Notes: generated by a model not told the origin, from the letters alone. A stretch of DNA of 45,246 bases from Kitasatospora aureofaciens (GCF_019192735.1 NZ_JAHTKP010000061.1:1-45246); one strand, 5' to 3'. Positions 1 to 7,496 are shown, counted from the first letter of the stretch. Translations and numbers: made by a program.

Positions 1-375
1 CTTGTCGGCGACGTGGGTGTTCCCGCTCCTGGGCGTCCGCCGGGTCGGCGAACGCTCCCGGGCGGAAGGTGGGGGCTCTCCCCGTCGGCCTCGAACCGGG
101 CTCGCCCGGCCGCGACGGCGGTGCAGTCCCAGGACGCGTCCGTGCCGCAGTCGGCCGCGCTCTTCGCCTTGTCGGCGACGTGGGTGTTCCCGCTCCTGGG
201 CGTCCGCCGGGTCGGCGAACGCTCCCGGGCGGAAGGTGGGGGCTCTCCCCGTCGGCCTCGAACCGGGCTCGCCCGGCCGCGACGGCGGTGCAGTTCCACG
301 ACGCGTCCGCGCCGCAGTCGGCCGCGCTCTTCGCCTTGTCGGCGACGTGGGTGTTCCCGCTCCTGGGCGTCCGCC
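1..375. repeat. 167 bp tandem repeat, two full units and a partial third
   Basis: The block starting CTTGTCGGCGACGTGG begins at 1, again at 168 and again at 335. The first two units are nearly identical over 167 bp; the third matches for about 40 bp. It lies within the disrupted lipoprotein-like gene and is out of phase with codons, so it is probably a recent non-functional expansion. An assembly artefact at a contig edge is an alternative. Confidence 0.85.
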
Positions 376-616
376 CGCGCATCGACTCCGGGTCGGGCGG
401 GCCCGCCCGCAGCCGCTGCTCGTCACCGAACACGGTCCCGAAGTCCCCGCCGGCCGCCGGGCCCACCGCCGCCACCCCCGTGGCCGCGCCCCCGCCACTG
501 CCGCTGCAGCCGGTGGCGAAGACTCCCGGCACCGCCAGGGCGGCCGCAGCCCCTGCCGCCCGGACACCCGATCCGCTGCGCAATGCGCCGCCTGCTTCCG
601 TTCACTGTCGTGCCAT
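1..616 (-). pseudogene. Disrupted lipoprotein-like gene (5' part; runs off window)
   Basis: On the minus strand an ATG at 616 opens MARQ and then meets TGA at codon 5. Beyond that stop the frame stays open with a convincing export signal: alanine-rich hydrophobic stretch GAAAALAVPGVFATGC, then Gly/Ser/Ala-rich sequence. The parallel copy at 1139 has CGA instead of TGA at the same codon, so the stop is a C-to-T change in an originally open gene. A TTG at 583 could restart it. Downstream the frame enters a 167 bp tandem repeat (1-375); 167 is not a multiple of 3, so each copy shifts the frame. I do not recognise the mature protein. Probably a dead exported lipoprotein gene; its 3' end lies outside the window. 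Confidence 0.5.
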
Positions 617-712
617 CAGATGGTCACGACAGCCCGTCAGCGCGGTGTTCAAGCCGCGATCCCCGGCCCGGCCCCCTCGCGGAGCGTGGAATCCGGCCAC
701 CGGTCGCTCGCC

Positions 713-1042
713 GTTGCCGAGACCTTCAGGAAGTCTCGGCATTCCGGGCGTTTGCGCCCGGAAGGCCTGTTCACGGCCCATCTGGCGCGACTACGGTTCA
801 CGCTTCATCGCCGACCGCCCGGCGCTCACGCCTGGTCTTGCACCGGCTCCACATGCGTTTTCCGTCTCCGGGCCACTCCCGGCGACGGGCGGACCCAGGC
901 CCGCGTGAGAGGCGTGTTTCACCTGCCGCCGCAGGGGATGAACGCCCGGCCGGCTCGGCTTTCGCCAACCGGGCAGAGGCCGACCTGCCGACAAACGCCG
1001 GCAGTTGCCCAAGTTCGTTGAGAGATCAAGCAGCAGAGCTGG
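713..1042 (-). mobile_element. TnpB-derived mini-element A (candidate omega RNA + right end)
   Basis: Read on the minus strand it opens with a conserved left end (CCAGC, then TTGATCTCTCAACGAA, which can fold as TTGA-GAGA-TCAA), passes into an open frame containing VAGSGPETENACGAGARPG and ending AMKREP, and closes with two hairpins and GGTCTCGGCAAC. The peptide resembles, from memory, the C-terminus of actinobacterial IS200/IS605-family TnpB. In those elements the tnpB 3' end and right end encode the omega RNA guide scaffold. No tnpA or full tnpB is present, so this is a non-autonomous remnant or MITE-like copy. The repeat is certain; the TnpB assignment is inferred. Confidence 0.65.
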
Positions 1043-1235
1043 AAACCCCCGGCATCGCCAGGGCGGCCGCAGCCCCTGCCGCCCGGACACCCGGTCCGCT
1101 GCGCAATGCGCCGCCTGCTTCTGTTCGCTGTCGTGCCATCAGATGGTCACGACAGACCGTCAGCGCGGTGTTCAAGCCGCGATCCCCGGCCCGGCCCCCT
1201 CGCGGAGCGTGGAATCCGGCCACCGGTCGCTCGCC

Positions 1236-1535
1236 GTTGCCGAGATCTTCAGGGAGTCTCGGCATTCCGGGCGTTTCCGCCCGGAAGGTCCGTTCACGGC
1301 CCATCTGGCGCGACTACGGTTCACGCCTGGTCTTGCACCGGCTCCACATGCGTTTTCCGTCTCCGGGCCACTCCCGGCGACGGGCGGACCCAGGCCCGCG
1401 TGAGAGGCGTGTTTCACCTGCCGCCGCAGGGGATGAACGCCCGGCCGGCTCGGCTTTCGCCAACCGGGCGGAGGCCGACCTGCCGACAAACGCCGGCAGT
1501 TGCCCAAGTTCGTTGAGAGATCAAGCAACAGCTGG
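1236..1535 (-). mobile_element. TnpB-derived mini-element B
   Basis: Near-identical to element A with the same orientation and the same right flank (GGCGAGCGACCGGTGG after the terminal CAAC), so it arose by tandem duplication of a 0.5 kb segment. It carries a 28 bp internal deletion in the tnpB-tail region. The terminal hairpin is slightly weakened (ATCTC opposite GAGAC). Confidence 0.65.
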
Positions 1536-1547
1536 AAACCCCACCGC

Positions 1548-1640
1548 CCCGGACCGGGACAGGTACAGCTCGTACGCGCCGCTCTCGCGGACGGCGGCGA
1601 AGTTCGCACGGTTGCCCGTCCGGCCGGTATGGCCAACCCC
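1548..1640 (-). other. Possible C-terminal gene fragment next to element B
   Basis: On the minus strand the reading NRANFAAVRESGAYELYL looks like real protein sequence but runs straight into the left end of element B at about 1540 without its own stop. I do not recognise the family. It may be the tail of a gene cut by the element. Low confidence because it is under 35 codons and has no start. Confidence 0.25.
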
Positions 1641-1659
1641 GCAACCGGGCGGCCATCGC

Positions 1660-1722
1660 ATTGGCCGCGCCGCCGCATTGGCCGCACCGGCGCATTGGCC
1701 GCGCCGGCGCATGTGCCGCGCC
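1660..1722. repeat. Short tandem repeat, ~15-16 bp unit
   Basis: Four imperfect copies of GCATTGGCCGCGCCG lie in a row downstream of the alpha/beta hydrolase stop. It is one of several GC-rich micro- or minisatellites in this window. Confidence 0.7.
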
Positions 1723-1774
1723 GGCGTGGCGTGGTGTGCGTCGGTGGGGGGAGTCGGTGGGGGCGGCTTTCGCC

Positions 1775-2794
1775 TCAGCGTGCGAGGATCCGTTGCAGCC
1801 AGCGGGTGCGGGTGTCGTGGGCGTCGCGGCTGAGGGCGGCGTGTGGGGCGAGGGTGTCGAAGCCGTGGAAGGCGCCGGGCCACACGTGGAGTTCGGCGTC
1901 GCCGCCGGCCTGCCAGATCGCGTCGGCGTAGGCGACGGCCTCGTCGCGGAAGGTCTCGGCGGAGCCGACCTCGATGTAGGCGGGGGGCAGTGCGCTCAGG
2001 TCGGTGGCGCGGGCGGGGGCCGCGTAGGGCGGCAGGTCGGCGGCGCCGTGGCGCTCGCCCAGCAGGGCCTGCCACGCGGTGGCGTTGGAGGTCCGGTCCC
2101 AGGTGTCGCGGCCGGCCATTTGCCGGCTGGAGAAGGTGGTGCCGCGGTCGTCGAGCATGGGGCTCAGGAGGAGCTGGCCGATCGGGGCCGGCCCGCCGCG
2201 GTCGCGGGTCAGCAGGGCGAGGGCTGCGGCGAGTCCGCCGCCGGCGCTCTTGCCCCCGACGATGATCCTGTCCGCGTCCCAGCCCAGCGCGGCCGCGTTG
2301 CCGGTGGCCCAGGCGAGGCCGGCCCAGCAGTCCTCCAGGGGTGCGGGGTACGGCGCCTGTGGCGCCAGGCGGTACTCGACGGAGATGACGGCCAGTTGCA
2401 GCGGCAGGGCCCATGCGCGCAGCAGCCGCGGCAGGACGGACCACGCGTTGCCCATGATCATTGCGCCGCCGTGCAGGTAGTACAGGAGCGGCAGCGGCCC
2501 GGTGGCCCCGGCGGGCCGTGCGCTGACGAGTGTGACCCCGTCCCCGTCCCCGTCCCGGGGTCCGGGCGCGTGCAGTTCCTCCACCTCGAACCGGCCGCCG
2601 TCCCGCAGCGTTTCGGCCGTCGGCCTGGGCCGGGCGGTGGCATCCCGCTCCTGCACGGCCGCGAGGTTCTCCGGGGTGACCGGCCCCCGCTCTCCCCTCG
2701 CCGCCAGCGCGGCCCGCAGCTGCGGGTCGAACGCCGGCGCGCGCCGGGCCGTCGCGGCAGGGCCGTGCTCCGACGGCCTTTCACTCATCCCCAC
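1775..2794 (-). CDS. Alpha/beta hydrolase, HSL-type esterase
   Basis: A 339-residue protein of the hormone-sensitive-lipase (alpha/beta hydrolase 3) type, predicted to hydrolyse short-chain esters in the cytoplasm. Visible: oxyanion-hole HGG in YYLHGGAMIMG (about residues 112-122), VEYRLAP, nucleophile elbow GKSAGG (usual family form GDSAGG), acid region SAETFRDE and catalytic His in WPGAFHGFD. The GTG start at 2794 is supported by GGAGG at 2803-2807, eight bases upstream; an in-frame ATG at 2788 would leave a 14-base spacing. The gene lies immediately beyond the right end of mini-element C, so the Shine-Dalgarno sits at the element boundary and any promoter must lie inside or beyond the element. 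The family is clear; the substrate is unknown. Confidence 0.9.
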   Translation of the reverse strand: MGMSERPSEHGPAATARRAPAFDPQLRAALAARGERGPVTPENLAAVQERDATARPRPTAETLRDGGRFEVEELHAPGPRDGDGDGVTLVSARPAGATGPLPLLYYLHGGAMIMGNAWSVLPRLLRAWALPLQLAVISVEYRLAPQAPYPAPLEDCWAGLAWATGNAAALGWDADRIIVGGKSAGGGLAAALALLTRDRGGPAPIGQLLLSPMLDDRGTTFSSRQMAGRDTWDRTSNATAWQALLGERHGAADLPPYAAPARATDLSALPPAYIEVGSAETFRDEAVAYADAIWQAGGDAELHVWPGAFHGFDTLAPHAALSRDAHDTRTRWLQRILAR

Positions 2795-2808
2795 GGACAG
2801 GACCTCCC

Positions 2809-3135
2809 GTTGCCGAGACCTTCAGGACGTCTCAGCATTCCGGACGTTTGCGCCCGGAAGGCCCGTTCACGGCCCATCTGGCGCGACTACGGTTCACGCT
2901 TCATCGCCGACCGCCCGGCGCTCACGCCTGGTCTTGCACCGGCTCCACATGCGTTTTCCGTCTCCGGGCCACTCCCGGCGACGACGGACCCAGGCCTGCG
3001 TGAGGGGCGTGTTTCACCTGCCGCCGCAGGGGTCGAACGCCCGGTCGGCTTGGCTTTCGCCAACCGGGCAGAGGCCAACCTACCGACAAACGCCGGCAGT
3101 TGCCCAAATTCGTTGAGAGATCAAGTAACAGCTGG
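2809..3135 (-). mobile_element. TnpB-derived mini-element C, abutting the esterase
   Basis: Same architecture as elements A and B on the minus strand: left end at about 3135, tnpB-tail frame with VAGSGPETENACGAGA, then two hairpins and terminal GTCTCGGCAAC at 2809. Its hairpin stems differ from A by changes giving U-G or G-U pairs on this strand (GCUGAGAC with GUCUCGGC). The flanking bases GGGAGGTCCTGTCCGTGG are the esterase ribosome-binding site and start codon. If the element still makes omega RNA, that sequence would be its guide. Confidence 0.65.
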
Positions 3136-3275
3136 AAACCCCCGGCCGGGGATGCCCGGCGCCACCCCGACCGGGACAGCTTCCCAGCCCCGGTCGCGGT
3201 GGTGGGTAGCGCCCCGGGACCGGCCGCGCCCGGCCGGGCCCGTCACCCATCCAGGCGTCGGGCGAGAATCGCCTT

Positions 3276-3650
3276 GTGACCGAAACCGGCGTGGTGCACG
3301 TCTTCCTCTCGCGCGGCCGCTTCTCCTCGCAGGAGGACCTCCGCGACTACATCGACCAGAGGTGGTCCGACGACGGGCAGGCCGTGCCGTCGGCTTTCAT
3401 GGGCGAGGCCGGGATCACCGGGTTCACCCCGATGTGCGTCGAGGCCGTCCACGCCCGCGACCTGGGCCACCTCGCCCCGGTGCCCCCGGCGGTACTGCTG
3501 CGGGAGGCCTCCTACGCCGACCGGTGGCTGCCGAACCTCGAATCCACCGAGCCGGCCGACGCCGCGATCTGCGTCTTCGCCCCCAACGTCGTCACCAGCC
3601 CGCACGGCACCTCGCTGCGCTATCTCGGCCGGTTCGCCGTCCACGGCTGA
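3276..3650 (+). CDS. Imm22-like immunity protein (orphan)
   Basis: A 124-residue protein with a GTG start. It resembles the Imm22 family of contact-dependent or polymorphic-toxin immunity proteins, from the N-terminal pattern VHVFLSRGRFSSQEDLRDYI followed by WSDDGQAVPSAFMGEAGI (strand, helix, acidic turn, then PSxFM). Such proteins neutralise a cognate secreted nuclease-type toxin in the cytoplasm. No toxin gene lies beside it: upstream is mini-element C and downstream a stretch without recognisable genes. It could therefore be an orphan immunity gene left after toxin loss, or protect against a neighbour's toxin. No strong Shine-Dalgarno is visible before the GTG. The family call is from memory of the motif pattern. 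Confidence 0.6.
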   Translation: MTETGVVHVFLSRGRFSSQEDLRDYIDQRWSDDGQAVPSAFMGEAGITGFTPMCVEAVHARDLGHLAPVPPAVLLREASYADRWLPNLESTEPADAAICVFAPNVVTSPHGTSLRYLGRFAVHG

Positions 3651-4139
3651 GGGTTCCCCCGGGTGGGAGAGCGGCAGGCCCCGGGCGAGGGTGGCGTTCG
3701 ATCGCCGGCTGTGCGGCAGGGTCGGCTTCTTTGCGCTGAGCAGCGCCCGCCACGACTGGGCGTCGGTCGTTTCGCTGTCCGGCTCGGGGTGGTCCTTGTT
3801 GCGCCGCCCGCTGTCCGTCCGTGCGCGGTGATCCGCCCGCCGGCGGGCAGTGAGCAGCGTGCCGGGCACGGCGGCGGGGGTCGAGGCGTTGTTGATCGAC
3901 TGGGCTTCCTTCCGGGTGTGGTGCGTGATCGGTACGACCACGCCCCGTGGACACCCGGCAGGGAAGTCGGGGGCAGGCGGCCCGCAAGGATGGCGAAGTC
4001 GTTGACCCTTGGCTGTTGGAGGTGCAGTTGTGCCCGGACGTTTTCGTCCCTTCCGTGTTCGGTCCCCGGGTGCTCCGGCCGGGCCCGGACGCGACGTTGC
4101 CCCGGCACGGGCTCTGTGCGGCTCGTACCGGGGGGATGA
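3651..4139. other. About 490 bp with no recognisable gene
   Basis: Open frames exist on both strands, but none shows a Shine-Dalgarno, recognisable motif or consistent protein-like composition. The minus-strand readings look like decayed coding sequence downstream of the 4140-4380 fragment. I see no tRNA, terminator or clear operator. Confidence 0.4.
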
Positions 4140-4380
4140 GAGCGGGTCGGATGGTCTCGACACCGATCCAGTTCACGTGCCACTGCTGCTTCTGGGCCTC
4201 GGCGGGGTCGACCGTCGCCCCGTCGGCCCAGACCGCGATGACCCGGAAACCCTTGGGGCCGGCCTCGTAGATGGAGCTGGTTCCGGTCAAGGAGAGGTGT
4301 GCTGCGGCGCCGTCGAGCGAAGAGGTGTAGATCGACGTCTTGGAGAACGCCCAGGCGCTCGTGTCCACGTCGCAGTAGAT
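4140..4380 (-). pseudogene. Gene fragment attached to an XRE-type promoter region
   Basis: On the minus strand the frame reads SIYCDVDTSAWAFSKTSIYT and later KGFRVIAVWADGATVDP and QQWHVNWIGVETIRP, which looks like genuine protein; beyond about 4140 the composition collapses. I do not recognise it. Its upstream flank (AGTTGGGGGTTTCC) is the same sequence that precedes the ATG of the XRE regulator at 35736, but here ATG is replaced by ATC. A fragment of another gene has thus been joined to the leader of a lost XRE regulator. Confidence 0.45.
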
Positions 4381-4496
4381 GGAAACCCCCAACTGGCGGC
4401 CGGCGCAACGGCACGTCGCATTTCACTTTCGATGCTGGACGACTCAGGGCCACCATGAGCACAGAACGTGAAATTCCGACTGCGGAGGGTTCTCCC
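4381..4496. promoter_or_regulatory. Duplicate of the XRE cassette divergent promoter region
   Basis: This 116 bp stretch is homologous to 35737-35852: GGAAACCCCCAACT, then GTCGCATTTCACTT, then CCACCATGAGCACAGAACG and GCGGAGGGTTCTC. Conservation of the non-coding part between the two loci suggests retained promoter or operator sequence. GGAGGG sits about eight bases before the ATG at 4497. Confidence 0.55.
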
Positions 4497-4694
4497 ATGA
4501 CCTGTGCTCAGGTTCCCGAGCTCCACGGCTACGGGGTGCGGTGGGACACCGATGCCCGGTGTTACCGGGTGCGGAACGAGGTCACGGGGGAGTGGCTGCG
4601 CTCCTCCTCCGGTGAACTCGCCTCCTTCTCCTCGTTCTGCGACGCCTTCTCGGCGTGGCGGGGGTTCGAGGTGCACCGGCGCCTGGGGGAGTGA
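4497..4694 (+). CDS. Small conserved cassette protein (copy 1)
   Basis: A 65-residue soluble protein nearly identical to the one at 35853-36050. Visible: HGYGVRWDTDARCYRVRNEV, then TGEWLRSSSGELASFSSF and ending EVHRRLGE. Start ATG 4497 is chosen because GCGGAGGG lies eight bases upstream; an in-frame ATG at 4455 lacks a Shine-Dalgarno. Function unknown. In copy 2 it follows, divergently, an XRE-DUF5753 regulator and heads a small operon. Here the regulator is gone and the next gene is truncated, so this copy may be an expressed orphan or a relic. Its stop overlaps the next ATG (TGATG). Confidence 0.7.
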   Translation: MTCAQVPELHGYGVRWDTDARCYRVRNEVTGEWLRSSSGELASFSSFCDAFSAWRGFEVHRRLGE

Positions 4695-4975
4695 TGGGGG
4701 CGATCCTCAACCGTGCCACCGCCGAGCAGCGGCGTGAAGCGGCCTCCGTGGTCGACGACTTGACGACCGTCCTCGCGTTGGGTGGGGCGAACGTGCGGCC
4801 GCCGACCGCATCGCCGTTCCGCCGCAGCACCGCAGCGGCCTCCTCGGCGCGCGCTTCGTCCCCGTCACCCAACTCCCCACCGTCATGGCCCCCGCCCAGG
4901 CCGCCCGCGCCGCCGAAGCCCTCACCGACCGGACGGTCCCGTTGCTGCTCCACGGCCAACGCGCTGCCTGGCCCG
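4694..4975 (+). pseudogene. Fusion remnant: small cassette protein 5' end joined to NUDIX 3' end
   Basis: Positions 4694-4790 match the first 97 bp of the gene at 36050 (MGAILNRATAEQRREAASVV). From about 4798 the sequence matches the last ~165 bp of the NUDIX-like gene (36690-36852: PPQHRSGLLGA, QAARAAEAL, LLLHGQRA). About 540 bp present in the second locus is missing here, removing the rest of gene two, the 31-residue membrane ORF and the NUDIX box. The two halves are in different frames. This shows the locus is a deleted paralogue. Confidence 0.75.
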
Positions 4976-5061
4976 GTTGCCGGCTTCAGCCGGGGGCGGT
5001 CGAACGGTGTGGCTGGACGGCCCGGACACTCCGGTGCCGCCCGGTGCGGGCATCGGCGGGC

Positions 5062-5577
5062 CTACGCGTCCGGGCCGCCGTCGGTCGTGAGGAGGGCGGC
5101 GCTGACGGCGTTGCGGTCGTTGACCCCGGTGAGGTGCAGGAACGCCCACAGGTCGAGCCGGCGGCAGGCGGAGGCCGGGTCGTAGGCGGCGGTGGGGAGT
5201 TGGGGGATGCGCTTGCGGCCCGTCGTGTCGAGGCGGTAGGGCTCCTCGAAGGCGGTGTCCCACCCCTTGAGGGCCGGGGCGAAGCGCTCCCGGGCCTCGT
5301 TTGCGCCGATGCCCAGGTAGTGCCCGATCTCGGCCCACGAGCTGCCGCGCTCCACCTCGTGGACGACCGCGGAGGCCAGCACCTGCTCGGCGAGTTCGAC
5401 GAGTTGCCGGGCCTGGCCGGCCCGGCCGCCGGGCCCGGTGTCGGCGTCGTTGCGGGTGCCAACCAGGCCGGCCGCGGCGTCGGCCACGTCGGTGGCGTGG
5501 TCGGCGAGCACGAGGCGGGCCAGGGCGTGGCGGGTGTAGGCGGCGCGGTCGTCGTCGTACGGGGTCGTCTGCTCCAT
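5062..5577 (-). CDS. Conserved hypothetical protein with HTH-like segment
   Basis: A 171-residue soluble protein starting MEQTTPYDDDRAAYTR. The N-terminal half is alanine-rich and helical (LVELAEQVLASAVVHEV). It is followed by GSSWAEIGHYLGIGANEARE, which has the spacing of a helix-turn-helix as found in several streptomycete DNA-binding or sigma-like small proteins. The C-terminal half (RLDLWAFLHLTG) is not recognised. No signal peptide or membrane segment. It is transcribed divergently from the 79-residue gene at 5736. It may be a regulator or may use the HTH-like helices otherwise. Confidence 0.6.
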   Translation of the reverse strand: MEQTTPYDDDRAAYTRHALARLVLADHATDVADAAAGLVGTRNDADTGPGGRAGQARQLVELAEQVLASAVVHEVERGSSWAEIGHYLGIGANEARERFAPALKGWDTAFEEPYRLDTTGRKRIPQLPTAAYDPASACRRLDLWAFLHLTGVNDRNAVSAALLTTDGGPDA

Positions 5578-5735
5578 GCCCGGCAGGGTTCCACGGGCGC
5601 GGGGCCGGCGCGTACCGAATTGTTCGCTGACCTGCGGAAAGGACCTTGGTCCCCTCCCGCCCGGCCCCGCGGCCCCGCACCCTGGACAGGGCCACCCCCG
5701 AAGAGCCCGCCGAGCGCGGAAGGAGGGCAGGACCT

Positions 5736-5975
5736 GTGTCCGACGAATCGATCGCCCACCGGCTGGTGGAGGCGTTCTTCACGCACTGCGACAGCTGCCG
5801 CCTGCCCGCCGACCCCCACTGCCACTCGCGCTCGCACTGGCGCCTCTACCTCGACCTGGACGGCGCGACCCTGGAGCGGCTGCGCCGCTGGGCGCTCGCG
5901 CCGGACCCGCACCATCCGGTCACCGATGCCGAGCGCGCGATCCTGCTGCGCCGGCTGGAGGCCCGCGCCGCCTGA
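5736..5975 (+). CDS. Small Cys/His-containing hypothetical protein
   Basis: A 79-residue protein with GTG start 5736, preceded by AGGAGGG about ten bases upstream. The N-terminal region carries a clustered Cys/His pattern, FTHCDSCRLPADPHCHSR, consistent with but not proof of zinc binding. The rest is LDLDGATLERLRRWAL and an Arg-rich helix. No homologue is recognised. Divergent from the HTH-like gene at 5577, sharing a 158 bp intergenic region. Confidence 0.6.
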   Translation: MSDESIAHRLVEAFFTHCDSCRLPADPHCHSRSHWRLYLDLDGATLERLRRWALAPDPHHPVTDAERAILLRRLEARAA

Positions 5976-6017
5976 GCGCACCCGTGGGCGCCCCGGATCA
6001 GGCGCAGCGGGGGCGGG

Positions 6018-6704
6018 TCAGGCGCGGGTGCAGACGTGGGTGGAGGTGCTGCCGGAGGCGGTGGTGTGGACGATGCGCAGGGTGGTGCCGGAGTAGGTGA
6101 CGGACAGGCGCTGGCCGTCGGCGGCGGGGCCGGCGCCGGGCGGTTGCCAGGGCAGGGTGAGCTGGATGGTGTCGGCGAGGGTGGCGGGGACGTCGAGGGC
6201 CTGGGGGCCGTGCTGCTGGGTCAGGTTCGTGGGGCCGTCGGAGATGGTGAGCGCGAGGTGGCCGCCGCGCAGGAGGAAGGTGCCGCGCCAGGCGCCGGCC
6301 TTGCCGGCCTGGCCGGACCACTGGATGGTCCAGCCGCCGTTGCCGCCGCCGTCGGCCTGGACGGTGACCGCGCCCTGGGCGCTCTTGTTGCCGGGGAGGG
6401 TGGAGGTGAGGGTCCAGTTGCCGCGGACGAAGGCGTCGAAGGCGCGCTCGGCGACGGTGGGCTTCGCGGTGGCGGGAGCGGTGGCGGGAGCGGTCGGGGG
6501 AGCGGTTGCGGGAGCGGTTGTGGCAGTGGCGGGGGTGGGGGTGTGGGCCGCGGGGGAGGTGGGCGGTTGGGTTTTGCCGTCCGGGGATGTGCCGCTGCTC
6601 GTGCAGGCGGCGGCCGGCGACGCCCCCACGCCGAGCGCGAGGTAGCGCAGGGTGGTGCGGCGGCCTATGACGCGTGCGGCGGACCTGATCTGACCGATGG
6701 TCAT
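6018..6704 (-). CDS. Exported lipoprotein with Thr/Pro/Ala-rich stalk
   Basis: A 228-residue protein with ATG start 6704 and GGGGAG just upstream. The N-terminus holds a twin-arginine-like GRRTTLRYLALG, a hydrophobic stretch and a lipobox-like ASPAAAC, suggesting export (possibly by Tat) and lipid anchoring. A low-complexity stalk of TAPATAP-type repeats follows, then a beta-rich domain with FDAFVRGNWTLTSTLPG, GGWTIQWSG and LRGGHLALTISDGP. The C-terminal domain is not assigned. It is divergent from the methyltransferase at 6805. A link to the polyketide cluster is possible only by position. Confidence 0.7.
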   Translation of the reverse strand: MTIGQIRSAARVIGRRTTLRYLALGVGASPAAACTSSGTSPDGKTQPPTSPAAHTPTPATATTAPATAPPTAPATAPATAKPTVAERAFDAFVRGNWTLTSTLPGNKSAQGAVTVQADGGGNGGWTIQWSGQAGKAGAWRGTFLLRGGHLALTISDGPTNLTQQHGPQALDVPATLADTIQLTLPWQPPGAGPAADGQRLSVTYSGTTLRIVHTTASGSTSTHVCTRA

Positions 6705-6804
6705 GTTCTCCCCGAATGTGCCGTGCTGTTGATCGAGTGCGGAAGTCCAGAAGATGCGCCGCCGGCGGTGCGGGCCGGAAACTGGGAGGCATGGAGGCGG
6801 TGGT

Positions 6805-7473
6805 GTGAAGGTCGCGGGGCTGAGCGCCGGGGTGTGGGCCGGGCAGGCGGCGTACCGGGCGTGGACGCTGCCGTGCTACGACCTGGTGGTCTTCGGGGTG
6901 AACTGCCCCTTCGCCTGGCGCATCCCGGTGGCGGAGCTTCTCGCGCTGTTCGAGCGCAACCTCGCCGGCGAGCACCTGGACGTCGGGGTGGGGACGGGGT
7001 ACCTGCTCGACCGGTGCCGCAAGCCCGCCGGGCGGCAGGCGATCACGCTGGCCGATCTGAACCCGCAGGCGCTGCGCTGTGCGGCGCGCCGGCTGGCCCG
7101 GTACGAGGTGGTGGCGGTGCGGGCGGACGCGCTGGAGCCGCTGCCGCTGCCGGCGGGGGCGTTCGGGTCGGCGTCGGTGAACTTCCTGCTGCACTGCCTG
7201 CCGGGGCCGATGGCGGCCAAGGCGCGGGTGCTGGACCACGTGGCGGCCTGTGTCCGCCCGGGCGGGCGGGTGTTCGGTGCCACGGTGCTGTCGGCGGGGG
7301 TGCCGGTGGGGGCGTTCGGGCGGGCGGAGCTGGCGCTGTTCAACGCTGTGGGGGTGTTCCACAACCGCGGGGACGGCCCGGCCGGGCTGCGGGCGGAGCT
7401 TGCGGCGCGTTTCCCGGTGCACCGCGTGCAGGTGCGCGGGTGCGTGGCGCTGTTCGAGGCGCAGGTGCCCTGA
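6805..7473 (+). CDS. Class I SAM-dependent methyltransferase, PKS-associated
   Basis: A 222-residue cytoplasmic methyltransferase with GTG start and GGAGG about ten bases upstream. Motif I is visible as LDVGVGTGYLLDRC, motif II as LADLNPQAL, then RADALEPLPLP and a C-terminal CVRPGGRVFGATVL. The N-terminal signature YRAWTLPCYDLVVFGVN followed by CPFAWRIP resembles methyltransferases that I recall being encoded next to fungal highly reducing PKS genes, where carboxyl or tailoring methylation has been proposed. Here it is convergent with the large highly reducing PKS, 127 bp away across a minisatellite. The likely role is O- or carboxyl-methylation of the polyketide; this is an inference from context. 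Confidence 0.8.
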   Translation: MKVAGLSAGVWAGQAAYRAWTLPCYDLVVFGVNCPFAWRIPVAELLALFERNLAGEHLDVGVGTGYLLDRCRKPAGRQAITLADLNPQALRCAARRLARYEVVAVRADALEPLPLPAGAFGSASVNFLLHCLPGPMAAKARVLDHVAACVRPGGRVFGATVLSAGVPVGAFGRAELALFNAVGVFHNRGDGPAGLRAELAARFPVHRVQVRGCVALFEAQVP

Positions 7474-7496
7474 ACGGGCCCGCGCGGGCCCGTTCA

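Larger units (their letters stand above)
525..1535. repeat. Tandem duplication (~0.5 kb unit): gene 5' end plus TnpB-derived element
   Basis: Positions 525-1042 and 1048-1535 are near-identical with a constant offset of 523 bp. Each unit holds the 5' end of the lipoprotein-like gene (ATG at 616 and 1139), its upstream region and one TnpB-derived element. Unit two lacks 28 bp lying between short TTCACGC/CTCACGC direct repeats, and its gene copy is cut after about 31 codons at the left end of the first element. The shared outer flank of both elements shows that one insertion was duplicated, rather than two insertions having occurred. Confidence 0.85.

Noticed and set aside
713..1042. The dispersed element considered as a group II intron, riboswitch or HEARO/IscB-type RNA
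   Set aside because: No domain V-like motif or HNH gene; the VAGSGPETENACG frame and right-end hairpins fit a TnpB tail better.
13..1833. Long plus-strand open frames over the first 1.8 kb
   Set aside because: They span tandem repeats and the antisense of TnpB-derived elements, are Arg/Pro-rich and have no Shine-Dalgarno or motif; typical high-GC shadow frames.
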